Source: Chloroflexota bacterium (GTDB lineage Bacteria; Chloroflexota; Anaerolineae; Promineifilales; Promineifilaceae). Taken from it: 49,746 nt of DNA. The stretch spans positions 1-49,746 of the forward strand of contig JAGOMA010000040.1 of NCBI GenBank assembly GCA_017993775.1, written 5' to 3'. The notes below the pieces were generated by a model that was given only the letters and a program-made list of their open reading frames with translations, was not told where the DNA came from and ran no database searches. Numbering within the stretch: the stretch's first letter is position 1; every line of letters begins with the position of its first letter. Of this stretch, positions 33,953-42,038 are shown piece after piece. Made by a program: the position numbers and the translations under genes.

Positions 33953-35260
33953 TTAGCCCAAAATCAGGGCCTGACGAGCCGCCAGGAAAGCCAGCTCGCT
34001 GACCGTGGGATGCGCGCCGTAGAGCGCAGCCAGATCGCCCACGGTGAGATTGGCGTGCAGGGCGACGGCGACTGGGGCCAGGGCGTCGGCGGCATGGGGA
34101 CCCACGGCCGTTGCCCCCAGGATACGGCCGTTCTGCACATCATAAGCCAGCTTCAAAAAGGCCGCCTCCGACGGCAGCAAATGGCCTTTCAGCGTGGCCG
34201 TGTATGGCGTCTGCACCGTGCGCACCCCTGCGCCGGTCAGACGGCCAATCTGGGCCACCTGCGGTTCGGAGTACACGGCGGCGATGACCGTATCTTCGCG
34301 GAAGGGCGCGGGCGTTTGCCCGGCGGCGTGCTGCCCGGCCACGCCCGCCTGGGCCATGCCCCGGTTGGCGATCATCGGCGCGCCGGTCACATCGCCGACG
34401 AAGTAGATGTGCGGTTGGGCGGAACGGCCGTACCCATCCACCACCGCCACGCCCTTGTCCAGGCTTAAGCCGACCGCTGCCAGGTTCAGATTGGCGGTGT
34501 CGGGCTTGCGCCCAATCGCCAGGAAAGCGAGGGCAGCGGGATAACGGCCGTTGTCCGTCGTCACCACTTCCACGCCCGCCTCGGTCTGCTCGATATGGTC
34601 GGCCATCTGGCCTTCTACCAACTTCACGCCGCGCTGGGCCAGAGTTTCTTTGAGCGCCTGCGCCGCGTCCGCGTCGAAGGTCGGCAGCACGCCAAACTGA
34701 TCGATGATCCAGGTCACTGCCAGCCCCAGCCGGTTGAACAAGTAGACAAATTCCGCGCCGGTCACGCCCGCGCCCACCACCACCACGCTGTCCGGCAGGC
34801 TGTCCAGAGCGCTGGCAAAACGCGGCGCAAGGATAGTTTTGCCGTTGGGTTTCATGGTTGGCGGGAAAACGGGCACAGAGCCGCTGGCGACAATGAAGGC
34901 GTCGGCGGTGAGGGTGTGCTGGCTGTTTTCGTGGGTCAGGGTGAGGGTATGGGGGTCGGCGAAAACGGCCGTGCCCTGCACCACCTCCACGCCCAACGCG
35001 GCTAATTCGGCGGCCTGCTGCCCGCTCCAGGTTTGCTTGACCACCTTGATTTGGGCGACGACGGCGGCCGGATCGGCGTGTGGGCTGTGGGCATCGACGG
35101 CCGTTAACCACACCTTGCTCGGCAGCAGGCTGTGCCAGCTGGCCCGGCCGCCCAAGCCCTCGTTGCTCACCAGGGTTACCTGCGCGCCGGCTTTGGCCGC
35201 CGCCCGCGCCGCTTCCAATCCGGCCGGCCCGCCGCCAATGATCACAATGTTCTTACGCAT
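33953..35260 (-). CDS. Pyridine nucleotide-disulfide oxidoreductase-family flavoprotein without redox cysteines
   Basis: 435 residues from the ATG at 35260 (AAGGGGG upstream). FAD site IVIIGGGPAGLEAARAA, NAD(P) site VVVVGAGVTGAEFVYLF, second FAD motif VYFVGDVTGAP-like (IYFVGDVTG), and a dimerisation domain ending GAHPTVSEL. It is like dihydrolipoamide dehydrogenase or mercuric reductase overall, but the CxxxxC disulfide motif after GG is replaced: GLGGRASWHSLLPSK, with Arg and His/Ser positions. It may be a soluble transhydrogenase- or NAD(P)H oxidase-like enzyme, not a disulfide reductase. Confidence 0.85.
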   Translation of the reverse strand: MRKNIVIIGGGPAGLEAARAAAKAGAQVTLVSNEGLGGRASWHSLLPSKVWLTAVDAHSPHADPAAVVAQIKVVKQTWSGQQAAELAALGVEVVQGTAVFADPHTLTLTHENSQHTLTADAFIVASGSVPVFPPTMKPNGKTILAPRFASALDSLPDSVVVVGAGVTGAEFVYLFNRLGLAVTWIIDQFGVLPTFDADAAQALKETLAQRGVKLVEGQMADHIEQTEAGVEVVTTDNGRYPAALAFLAIGRKPDTANLNLAAVGLSLDKGVAVVDGYGRSAQPHIYFVGDVTGAPMIANRGMAQAGVAGQHAAGQTPAPFREDTVIAAVYSEPQVAQIGRLTGAGVRTVQTPYTATLKGHLLPSEAAFLKLAYDVQNGRILGATAVGPHAADALAPVAVALHANLTVGDLAALYGAHPTVSELAFLAARQALILG

Positions 35261-35643
35261 GATTGCCCCCTTGTTATGGTTAGTTTCAAGTTTGTTCCAC
35301 TTCAAGTATACCCAACCCCCGCTCATTTTCATGTAAGGATACGGTAAGGGAAATGGCCCTTTAGGAATTCGTGGGGTTTGGTCTGATGCGTGATGCGTGA
35401 GGTCTCTCTGGGTCACGCATCACGCTTCACGCATCACGGGTTGTCAATCCCCTGAATTCACAAAGAGCCAAAAATCTGGCCTTGTGGCATTATTTCCGAC
35501 AGCAAGTTGGGCCACCATTGACGGCAGACTCGCCGCTTTTTTTGATCTCTAGCGCACAAACAGCGATAATCTTCCAGAAGTGAAGGGGTAGACAAATCAT
35601 CTGCTCCCCAAGAAATCATAAATTTATTCAAGCGGGTGATGGC
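35261..35643. other. 383-bp intergenic region with a family B repeat
   Basis: Between the divergent flavoprotein (-) and antirepressor (+) genes. It contains the inverted repeat at 35384-35436 and a T7 tract at about 35537. No clear sigma-70 promoter pair or coding frame with a ribosome site was found. The stretch after 35500 is more AT-rich than the genes around it. Confidence 0.6.
35384..35436. repeat. Inverted repeat, family B copy 3
   Basis: TGATGCGTGATGCGTGA (35384-35400) faces TCACGCATCACGCTTCACGCATCA (35413-35436) around a 12-nt loop. One arm has an extra GCTTCACG unit, so unit number varies between arms. Confidence 0.8.
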
Positions 35644-36441
35644 ATGGCAGACGAAACGGTGTTGGTGGCTGTAGATCAGAAAGATGTGGTTTTTTATGGT
35701 GATGAGTTAACGGCCGTGCGCGCCAACGACGGCCGTATCTATGCCTCTGTGCGCCATATGTGCCAGGCATTGGGCCTGGACGACAACGGGCAGCGACAGC
35801 GCATCCGACGGCACGCCGTCCTCAGCCGCGGGTTAATGGTGTGCAATTTACACACCATTCAGGGTGACAGAGAAACATTTGTGCTGCGCGCGGATTTGGT
35901 TCCTTTGTGGCTCTCGGGCATTCGGGTAACGGCCGTCAAAGAAGAAGCCCAACCCAAACTAGAGAAATTCCAGGAAGAGGCCGGAACCGTCTTGTGGGAA
36001 GCCTTCCAGGAAGGCCGCCTGACGGCCGACGCCCGCTTTGAGGAACTGCTGGACCAGGACACCGACGCCGTGCAAGCCTACAAAATGGCCATGGCGATTG
36101 TCAAACTCGCCAAACAGCAGATCATGCTGGAAGGGCGGCTGGGCGACACCGAAATCCGTCTGGAAAACGTGGAAGAGCGCCTGACCAACGTTGAAGAGCA
36201 GCTTTCCGGCGCGGACGTGGTGACGGAAGTCCAGGCCAGCCAGATCAGCCAGGCGGTGAAGGCAGTGGCTCTGGCGCTGGGCAAAGAGACTGGGCGCAAT
36301 GAATTTGGCGCGTGTTACGGCGAACTGTACCGCAAATTTGGCATCACCTCCTACAAGCTGATGCCCCAACGCAAATTCGAGGAAGCGATGAAATTCCTCA
36401 CCGAATGGCATCAAAGTCTGGTGGGCGACGCGCCATTTTAA
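35644..36441 (+). CDS. Phage-type antirepressor (P22_AR_N-like) with C-terminal ORF6C-like domain
   Basis: 265 residues. The N-terminal part (VVFYGDELTAVRANDGRIYASVRHMCQALGLDDNGQRQRI and LVPLWLSGIR) matches the phage antirepressor N-terminal domain. The middle part is predicted coiled coil (TEIRLENVEERLTNVEEQL). The C-terminal part (ALALGKETGRNEFGACYGELYRKFGITSYKLMPQRKFEEAMKFLTEW) resembles ORF6C/KilA-C DNA-binding tails. In phages such proteins inactivate repressors; here no other phage gene is nearby, so it is an orphan or domesticated copy. The ATG at 35644 has only a weak ribosome site. Confidence 0.82.
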   Translation: MADETVLVAVDQKDVVFYGDELTAVRANDGRIYASVRHMCQALGLDDNGQRQRIRRHAVLSRGLMVCNLHTIQGDRETFVLRADLVPLWLSGIRVTAVKEEAQPKLEKFQEEAGTVLWEAFQEGRLTADARFEELLDQDTDAVQAYKMAMAIVKLAKQQIMLEGRLGDTEIRLENVEERLTNVEEQLSGADVVTEVQASQISQAVKAVALALGKETGRNEFGACYGELYRKFGITSYKLMPQRKFEEAMKFLTEWHQSLVGDAPF

Positions 36442-36459
36442 GCGGCAAGCAGGTGTTCT

Positions 36460-36518
36460 GACCGTAAGGGTTGGATCTTGAGAGATTTTGTCTGACGAAA
36501 GGCAAAACCCTTAAGGTC
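36460..36518. repeat. Inverted repeat, family A copy 5 (degenerate)
   Basis: GACCGTAAGGGTT (36460-36472) faces AACCCTTAAGGTC (36506-36518) with a 33-nt loop and one mismatch, after the antirepressor stop. Confidence 0.7.
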
Positions 36519-36544
36519 TTTGGGGAAAACTTGGAGAAATAAGC

Positions 36545-36583
36545 GGCAATAAAAAGGACTCCGTGGCGTCCTTTTTTATTGCC
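36545..36583. terminator. Bidirectional terminator between antirepressor and rpe
   Basis: GGCAATAAAAAGGAC / GTCCTTTTTTATTGCC, loop TCCGTGGC. A- and T-runs on each side support termination of both convergent units. Confidence 0.88.
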
Positions 36584-36593
36584 CAACGGCCGT

Positions 36594-37265
36594 CTAACCC
36601 AGCGCTTCGCGAAAGGCGGCGATGTTTTTAGGGATGGCACGGCCGTCGCCAAACACCGCGCTGCCGGCCACCAGCACATTCGCCCCAGCTGCGGCAATTT
36701 CGGCGGCGTTGTGGGGTTTGATGCCGCCGTCTACTTCCAAATCGGCCTGGGAACCGATGGCGTCTAACATTTGGCGCAGGCGGCGGATTTTGGCCGTGCT
36801 GCCGGGAATGTAAGATTGCCCGCCAAAACCGGGATTCACAGACATGATGAGGACCAGATCAACCAGCGGTAGGATTTCTTCCAGCGTCACCAACGGCGTG
36901 GCCGGGTTTAGCGTAACGCCGGCCTTTACGCCCAATTCGTGAATCGCCTGCAAGGTGCGGTGCAGGTGCGGGCAGGTTTCGACATGGACGGTGAGGATGT
37001 CGGCGCCAGCTTTGGCAAAATCTTCCAGGTAGCGGTCGGGGTGTTCGATCATCAGGTGGACGTCGATGGTGGCGTGGTGTTGGCGGGCTAACGGCCGTAT
37101 CGCCTGCACAATCAACGGGCCAATGGTGATATTGGGCACAAAATGACCGTCCATCACATCGACATGCACATAGTCCGCCCCGGCCGTCAGGGCTTCCGCA
37201 ACCTGTTCGCCCAAACGCGAAAAATCAGCCGATAGAATGCTGGGCGCAAGTTTGATGGGTCGCAT
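36594..37265 (-). CDS. rpe: Ribulose-phosphate 3-epimerase
   Basis: 223 residues. Interconverts ribulose 5-phosphate and xylulose 5-phosphate in the Calvin and pentose-phosphate cycles. Signatures: KLAPSILSADFSRLGEQV at the N-terminus, HVDVMDGHFVPNITIGPLIV with metal-binding His/Asp, LMIEHPDRYLEDFAKAGAD, MSVNPGFGGQSYIP, and the catalytic Asp in EVDGGIKPHN. It is the last gene of the minus-strand operon rbcL-prk-tkt-rpe, 90 bp after tkt with a family C repeat in the gap. Confidence 0.95.
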   Translation of the reverse strand: MRPIKLAPSILSADFSRLGEQVAEALTAGADYVHVDVMDGHFVPNITIGPLIVQAIRPLARQHHATIDVHLMIEHPDRYLEDFAKAGADILTVHVETCPHLHRTLQAIHELGVKAGVTLNPATPLVTLEEILPLVDLVLIMSVNPGFGGQSYIPGSTAKIRRLRQMLDAIGSQADLEVDGGIKPHNAAEIAAAGANVLVAGSAVFGDGRAIPKNIAAFREALG

Positions 37266-37297
37266 AAAAATTCTCCTGTGAGATTTGGCAGATTTGT

Positions 37298-37349
37298 GAG
37301 ACTGGAGATTGGAGATTGGAGATTTCAGTCTCCAATCTCCAGTCTCCAG
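37298..37349. repeat. Inverted repeat, family C copy 3
   Basis: ACTGGAGATTGGAGATTGG (from 37301) faces AGTCTCCAATCTCCAGTCT (37327-37345) with a loop of only a few bases, between tkt and rpe within the operon. Confidence 0.78.
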
Positions 37350-37355
37350 CCAATG

Positions 37356-39338
37356 TTACGCCAGCAAAGCCAACGCCTTCGCGGTCATCGCTTCCGGCGT
37401 CAGACCAAACTTTTCGTACAAAATCTCAAACGGGGCCGACGCGCCAAAATGCTCAATCGAGATAACTGCGCCTTGCGACCCGACATATTTGCTCCAGCCC
37501 TGGGCGATGCCCGCTTCGATGGCTACGCGCGCGGTCACATCGGGCGGCAAAACGGCGTCCCGGTAAGCTGACGGCATTTCGTCGAACAATTCCCAACTGG
37601 GGAAGGAAATCACCCGCGCGGCTACGCCTTGGGCGGCCAACTGCTTTTGCGCTTCAAGGGCAATGTGGACCTCAGAACCGGAACCCATGAGAATGATCTG
37701 CGGCTCGGGTACATCGACCAAGATGTAAGCGCCATTTCTGGCCCCTTCGGCTAAAGTCGGCGGCAAAAGGGGTAATTTTTGCCGGGTGAGGGCGAAGGCA
37801 GTAGGGCTGGTGCGGCGGGCCACGGCCGTTTTCCAACCCACCACCGATTCATAGGCATCCGCCGGACGAAATACGGTCAGGTTGGGGATGGCGCGTAGGG
37901 CGGCCAAATGCTCGATGGGCTGATGGGTGGGTCCGTCTTCGCCCAAACCGATGGAATCGTGGGTAAAAACGTAGATGACGCCCAGCTTCATCAGCGCCGC
38001 CAGACGAATCGTCGGCCGCATATAGTCGGAAAAGACGAGGAAGGTGCCGCCGTAAGGGATGACGCCGCCGTGCAAAGCCAGACCGTTCAGGATGGCTCCC
38101 ATGCCATTTTCACGCACGCCAAAACGGAGGTAACGGCCGTCAAAAGCCTCTTTCTGAATATCCTGCGCGCCCTTTAAGTCGGTTTTGTTGGAGCCGGTCA
38201 GGTCAGCCGAACCGCCGAGCAGTTCCGGCACGCGCTGCGCCAGGACGTTGAGCGCCTTGTGGGCTGTATTGCGCGTCGCGTCGGGCGCAGTGTATTCGAC
38301 AGAAAACTCATCCCAGCCGGGTGGCAGATCGCCGTGCATCATGCGTTTGAATTCGGCCGCTTCTTGCGGGTAGACGGCCGTATATTTATCCAGAAGGTCG
38401 TGCCAGAGCGTGTGTTCGTCGGCGCCGGCTTTGCCCGCCGCGCCCAAAATCTGGTACGCTGCCGGATCGGCCCAGAACACTTCTTGCGGCAGCCCCAGGG
38501 CCTCTTTCGTCAGGCGGACTTCTTCAGCGCCCAGCGGCTCGCCGTGGGCTTTGGCCGTTCCCTGGCGGTTCGGGCTGCCGAAGCCAATGATGGTGCGGCA
38601 GGCGATGAGCGACGGCCGTGCCCCATCCGCCAGCGCCTCCTCCAAAGCTGCGGCCACGGCGTCCGGGTTATGGCCATCCACATGCCAGGTTCCCCAACCA
38701 TAAGCCATGTACCGCATCGCCACGTCCTCGGTAAAAGAGATGCTGGTGGAGCCGTCGATGCTGATGTGATTGTCGTCGTAAAAGACAACCAGCTTGCCCA
38801 GCCCCCAATGGCCGGCCAGCGAGCTGGCCTCGCTGGAGATGCCTTCCATCAGGTCACCATCACCAGCGATGACGAAGGTGTGATGGTCGACCAGGTTGAA
38901 ATCGGGGCGATTGAAGCGGGCCGCCAGCCACTGCTCGGCCAGGGCGATGCCCACGGCCGAGGAAATGCCCTGCCCCAACGGGCCGGTGGTCATTTCCACG
39001 CCGGGGGTGTCGTGACGTTCCGGGTGACCGGGAGTCTGGCTGCCCCATTGGCGGAATTGTTTGAGCTGCTCCAGGGGCAAATCGTAACCGCTCAGATGCA
39101 GGAGGGCATAGAGCAACATGCTGCCATGCCCGGCGGACAATACAAAGCGGTCTCGATCCGGCCAGGACGGCCGTTGCGGATCAAACTTTAGATACCGCGC
39201 CCACAACAAGGAAGCCACGTCGGCCATGCCTAAAGGCATCCCAGGATGGCCGCTGTTGGCCTGCTGCACCCCGTCCATCGCCAAACCACGAATCGAGTTG
39301 GCCACCGGTTTTAACGTCGTGGATAGATCGCTGCTCAT
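37356..39338 (-). CDS. tkt: Transketolase
   Basis: 660 residues from the ATG at 39338 (an upstream in-frame start lacks a ribosome site). Thiamine-diphosphate enzyme moving two-carbon units between sugar phosphates. The N-terminal ANSGHPGMPLGMADVASLLWARYLKFDP, the TPP/Mg motif GDGDLMEGISSEAS...YDDNHISIDG, the SVEYTAP start of the pyrimidine domain, and THDSIGLGEDGPTHQPIEHLAALR are all canonical. It regenerates pentoses for prk and RuBisCO in the same operon. Full length, no anomalies. Confidence 0.97.
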   Translation of the reverse strand: MSSDLSTTLKPVANSIRGLAMDGVQQANSGHPGMPLGMADVASLLWARYLKFDPQRPSWPDRDRFVLSAGHGSMLLYALLHLSGYDLPLEQLKQFRQWGSQTPGHPERHDTPGVEMTTGPLGQGISSAVGIALAEQWLAARFNRPDFNLVDHHTFVIAGDGDLMEGISSEASSLAGHWGLGKLVVFYDDNHISIDGSTSISFTEDVAMRYMAYGWGTWHVDGHNPDAVAAALEEALADGARPSLIACRTIIGFGSPNRQGTAKAHGEPLGAEEVRLTKEALGLPQEVFWADPAAYQILGAAGKAGADEHTLWHDLLDKYTAVYPQEAAEFKRMMHGDLPPGWDEFSVEYTAPDATRNTAHKALNVLAQRVPELLGGSADLTGSNKTDLKGAQDIQKEAFDGRYLRFGVRENGMGAILNGLALHGGVIPYGGTFLVFSDYMRPTIRLAALMKLGVIYVFTHDSIGLGEDGPTHQPIEHLAALRAIPNLTVFRPADAYESVVGWKTAVARRTSPTAFALTRQKLPLLPPTLAEGARNGAYILVDVPEPQIILMGSGSEVHIALEAQKQLAAQGVAARVISFPSWELFDEMPSAYRDAVLPPDVTARVAIEAGIAQGWSKYVGSQGAVISIEHFGASAPFEILYEKFGLTPEAMTAKALALLA

Positions 39339-39429
39339 TGTAAACTCTCCTATTGTGTCGAGGGCAGTCAGTTGGAGACGGTTACACAACTCTGTTCTGT
39401 GCCACAACGTTTCGCAACGACTGCGTATG

Positions 39430-40359
39430 TTATGTAAATACAGCTTCGCCGGCTGTAATCATGTGGTAGGCGATTAAAAGCTGGGTCAGAGCAAGCGGAT
39501 AGCTGCGCTCTTCCACCAAACCAGACTGATAACGGCCCAAACGGTCCAGATCGACTTCGCTGTTTGCCGGTAAATGGGCTTGAATGATCTCTTCCAATTT
39601 CCGGGCATTTTCAGCGGTAACGTTACCGGATATTTCCAAAAAATCAACCGGCTTGGCATCATACCGGCCCAATTCTAACCGCAAGGCTGGCTCTGCACCA
39701 TGCCCGCTGTATTGCAGAACATCTGTCAGGTCCGGGTGTGGGATGGTGGGCCGCAAAACCAGGTCGGCGTTCAGGTGTCCGCCAGTTTCATCGGCGTGGC
39801 CTTCCGGCGGCTGAAACCTGACCACCATGTCTGCCAACGCCCTTTGGGGTTCGATGTAGCGAGGGGACAAATCCTTACGGCCGTTCAACGAAACCAACAC
39901 CTGATCTAAGGTATATCCCCGCTTGGTGGTATCGCGCTTGATTTTCCACTTGTGGCGCAAATCCTCCGGCGGATTCAGGTAAACCTTCACATCAAAACAG
40001 AGCCGCATCAGGCGCGTATGAAACGGCAGCAACCCTTCCACAATCACATACCGGGTTGGTTTAATGTACTCCGGCGCGTCAAAGTCCCCGGTGCTGTGGT
40101 TATAAACCGGCTTCAAAATCGGCTGCCCTTCGCGCAGCAGCCGAAAATGCTGCTCCATAATGTCGATATAGTTGCCTTCCGGCGACAGCGCGCTAATTCC
40201 CAACTCCTTGCGCTGCAGGCGATTGTATTTGTGATAATGATCGCAGCAAATGGCGGTCACCTGGTCTGGTCCCAAAGCATCGACAATGCCTTTACTCAGC
40301 GTTGTCTTCCCGGCAGCGCTATCACCGGCTATGCCTAACATGATGACTTTACGATTCAT
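39430..40359 (-). CDS. prk: Phosphoribulokinase
   Basis: 309 residues from the ATG at 40359 (TTGGAGG upstream). ATP-dependent formation of ribulose 1,5-bisphosphate from ribulose 5-phosphate. The Walker A P-loop is GIAGDSAAGKTTLSKGI, followed by DHYHKYNRLQRKELG, the catalytic-base Asp region NHSTGDFDAPEYI, and VIVEGLLPFH. It starts 33 bp after the RuBisCO stop. Prk has essentially no role outside the Calvin cycle, so with RuBisCO it argues for autotrophic CO2 fixation capacity. Confidence 0.95.
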   Translation of the reverse strand: MNRKVIMLGIAGDSAAGKTTLSKGIVDALGPDQVTAICCDHYHKYNRLQRKELGISALSPEGNYIDIMEQHFRLLREGQPILKPVYNHSTGDFDAPEYIKPTRYVIVEGLLPFHTRLMRLCFDVKVYLNPPEDLRHKWKIKRDTTKRGYTLDQVLVSLNGRKDLSPRYIEPQRALADMVVRFQPPEGHADETGGHLNADLVLRPTIPHPDLTDVLQYSGHGAEPALRLELGRYDAKPVDFLEISGNVTAENARKLEEIIQAHLPANSEVDLDRLGRYQSGLVEERSYPLALTQLLIAYHMITAGEAVFT

Positions 40360-40391
40360 GATAGCCTCCAAGATCAATTGTCCAGCGACAA

Positions 40392-41777
40392 TTATTCTTG
40401 CACGTCGAATTTAATGTCTGCCCACAGAGCCATCGCGTCGCGCAGTTCGGGCGAGTTTCGCGCCGCTTCGGCCAACGTTGAACCGGAGGCAATCGCTTCC
40501 GTGGCCACTCGGTTGGCCGTTGCCCCGGCGCGGCTGCCTTTGGGATGGCCGTGAGTGCCGCCGCCAAACAGCCAGAACGCATCATTGCCCGTCAGACGAT
40601 ACAAGTCGGGGATGTGGTTGACGTGGATGCCGCCAGAAGCTACCGGCCACACATTTTTCAGACCGGCGAAGTCCTGGTCGAAATAGATGCCCTGGGCGGG
40701 GTTGGCGGGAATGTACCGCTCGCGCAGCAGGTCAATGAGACCTTCGGTTTCGCTCCAGGAGCCTTCCAGTTTGCCAACCACGGTGCCAGTGTGCATATGA
40801 TCGCCGCCGGTGAGCCGCAGCCACTTGGCCACGACGCGCATGTGGATGCCGTGCTCGTGCTGGCGGGTGAAAACGGCGTGCATCGCCCGATGGCAGTGGA
40901 CGATCATGTCTAGTTCGCGGGCATGGGCAAAAACGTCGGCCGAGGCGGCAAAACCAGCCGTGATAAAATCGAACATGCACATATCCGCGCCGCGTTCTTT
41001 CACGTAATCCATGCGTTTCAGGCTTTCCATGGTGGAGCCAGCGGTGACATTGTGCCAGTGGCCTTTGTATTCGCCGGTTTCGGCCATGGCGCGGTTGACG
41101 GCGTCTTGGGCGTAGCGGAAGCGGTCTTGCCAGCGGCTGAAGGGCTGGCTATTCATGTTTTCGTCGTCCTTGGTGGTGTCCAGCCCACCCATGAGGCATT
41201 CGTAGATGATGGTGGAGTACGCTTTGGGCGAGAGGCCGAGTTTGGGTTTGACGGTGCCGCCGAGCAACGGCCGTTCCCACTTATTCGACCACACTCGTTC
41301 ATCATAAATGCCCACATGCGGACCAGGATACGTCTTCACCAGAGCGGTGGGGATGCGCATGTCTTCCAACCGCAGGGCGGACAGGGCTTTCATGCCAAAC
41401 ACATTGCCCACAATGGAAGACATAATGTTGACGATGCTATTTTCTTCAAACAAATCCATCGGATAGGCGATATAGGCGATGTCACCCTGGATATCGTACA
41501 CACGCGCCTTGAAAAATTCCAGGTCGGTGAGTTGATTGGACCACACTTCGGTCCAGGTACCGGTAGAAGATTCGGCGGCGACGGCCGCGGCCGCTTCGAT
41601 CATGTCGGTGGGCGCTTTGGGGGCGATGCGAAAGGCGCAGAGCAAGTCTGTGTCTTTGGGTACGTAATCGGGATCATAATACCCACTGGCGTAGGTACGC
41701 ACACCGGCCAGATATTTGTCGCTTAATACGGCCGTTGGCGGCTGAGTCATCGCTTTCGGGGCAACCATTTCGCTCAT
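40392..41777 (-). CDS. rbcL: RuBisCO large subunit, form I-like without a small subunit gene
   Basis: 461 residues from the ATG at 41777 (AAAAGGAGACG upstream). Active-site residues are intact: GTVKPKLGL, the carbamylated Lys and metal acids in TKDDENMNSQPF, HRAMHAVF, GGDHMHTGTVVGKLEG (loop 6 Lys), ASGGIHVNH and FGGGTHGHP. N-terminal TW and GNVFG are present. The KDDENxNSQPF and GTVVGKLEG patterns are form I-like, while GTHGHPKGSRAGATANR departs from the GTLGHPWGN usual in form I. No rbcS lies within the window on either side. This matches the small-subunit-free form I prime known from Chloroflexota (inference, needs a tree). First gene of the Calvin operon. Confidence 0.93.
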   Translation of the reverse strand: MSEMVAPKAMTQPPTAVLSDKYLAGVRTYASGYYDPDYVPKDTDLLCAFRIAPKAPTDMIEAAAAVAAESSTGTWTEVWSNQLTDLEFFKARVYDIQGDIAYIAYPMDLFEENSIVNIMSSIVGNVFGMKALSALRLEDMRIPTALVKTYPGPHVGIYDERVWSNKWERPLLGGTVKPKLGLSPKAYSTIIYECLMGGLDTTKDDENMNSQPFSRWQDRFRYAQDAVNRAMAETGEYKGHWHNVTAGSTMESLKRMDYVKERGADMCMFDFITAGFAASADVFAHARELDMIVHCHRAMHAVFTRQHEHGIHMRVVAKWLRLTGGDHMHTGTVVGKLEGSWSETEGLIDLLRERYIPANPAQGIYFDQDFAGLKNVWPVASGGIHVNHIPDLYRLTGNDAFWLFGGGTHGHPKGSRAGATANRVATEAIASGSTLAEAARNSPELRDAMALWADIKFDVQE

Positions 41778-41829
41778 GTTTCGTCTCCTTTTATTGAACT
41801 TGTAAGTAGAGAACCGGGCCTCTCTCATT

Positions 41830-41883
41830 TGTGATGATTTACACAAATAGAGTAACACGAATTTCTTTGTGAAAAAACACACA
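41830..41883 (-). promoter_or_regulatory. Two CRP/FNR-like sites upstream of rbcL
   Basis: TGTGA-N6-ACACA occurs twice: 41830-41845 and 41868-41883, centred 38 bp apart. On the transcribed strand each reads TGTGT-N6-TCACA. They start 53 bp upstream of the rbcL ATG, and TTACTCT lies between them. CRP/FNR proteins bind TGTGA-N6-TCACA, so each site is one base off consensus. The regulator is unknown. Confidence 0.5.
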
Positions 41884-41974
41884 AGAGGATGGTTGTTAGC
41901 TACCCGTGAGGGTGGGAGCGCCTACCCAAAAGGATGGGGGAAAAGAAGGGGGAGGTGAGAGAAGTGGGGAAATT

Positions 41975-42033
41975 TGAAGCGTGATGCGTGATACGTGAAG
42001 GATTCCATTTCACGCATCACGCTTCACGCTTCA
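41975..42033. repeat. Inverted repeat, family B copy 4
   Basis: TGAAGCGTGA-TGCGTGATACGTGA (41975-41998) faces TCACGCATCA-CGCTTCACGCTTCA (42010-42033), loop 11 nt. It ends 5 bp before the stop of the ABC-2 permease gene and may end that transcript. Confidence 0.8.
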
Positions 42034-42038
42034 AAAAA

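Noticed and set aside
33209..34468. 419-codon plus-strand frame
   Set aside because: Antisense to the response regulator and flavoprotein genes, both with clear family motifs.
35644..36441. Prophage
   Set aside because: Only the antirepressor is phage-like; there is no integrase, attachment repeat or structural gene around it.
36460..42033. Hidden RuBisCO small subunit gene near rbcL
   Set aside because: All gaps around rbcL, prk, tkt and rpe are under 300 bp and contain only repeats or leader DNA; no frame resembles RbcS.
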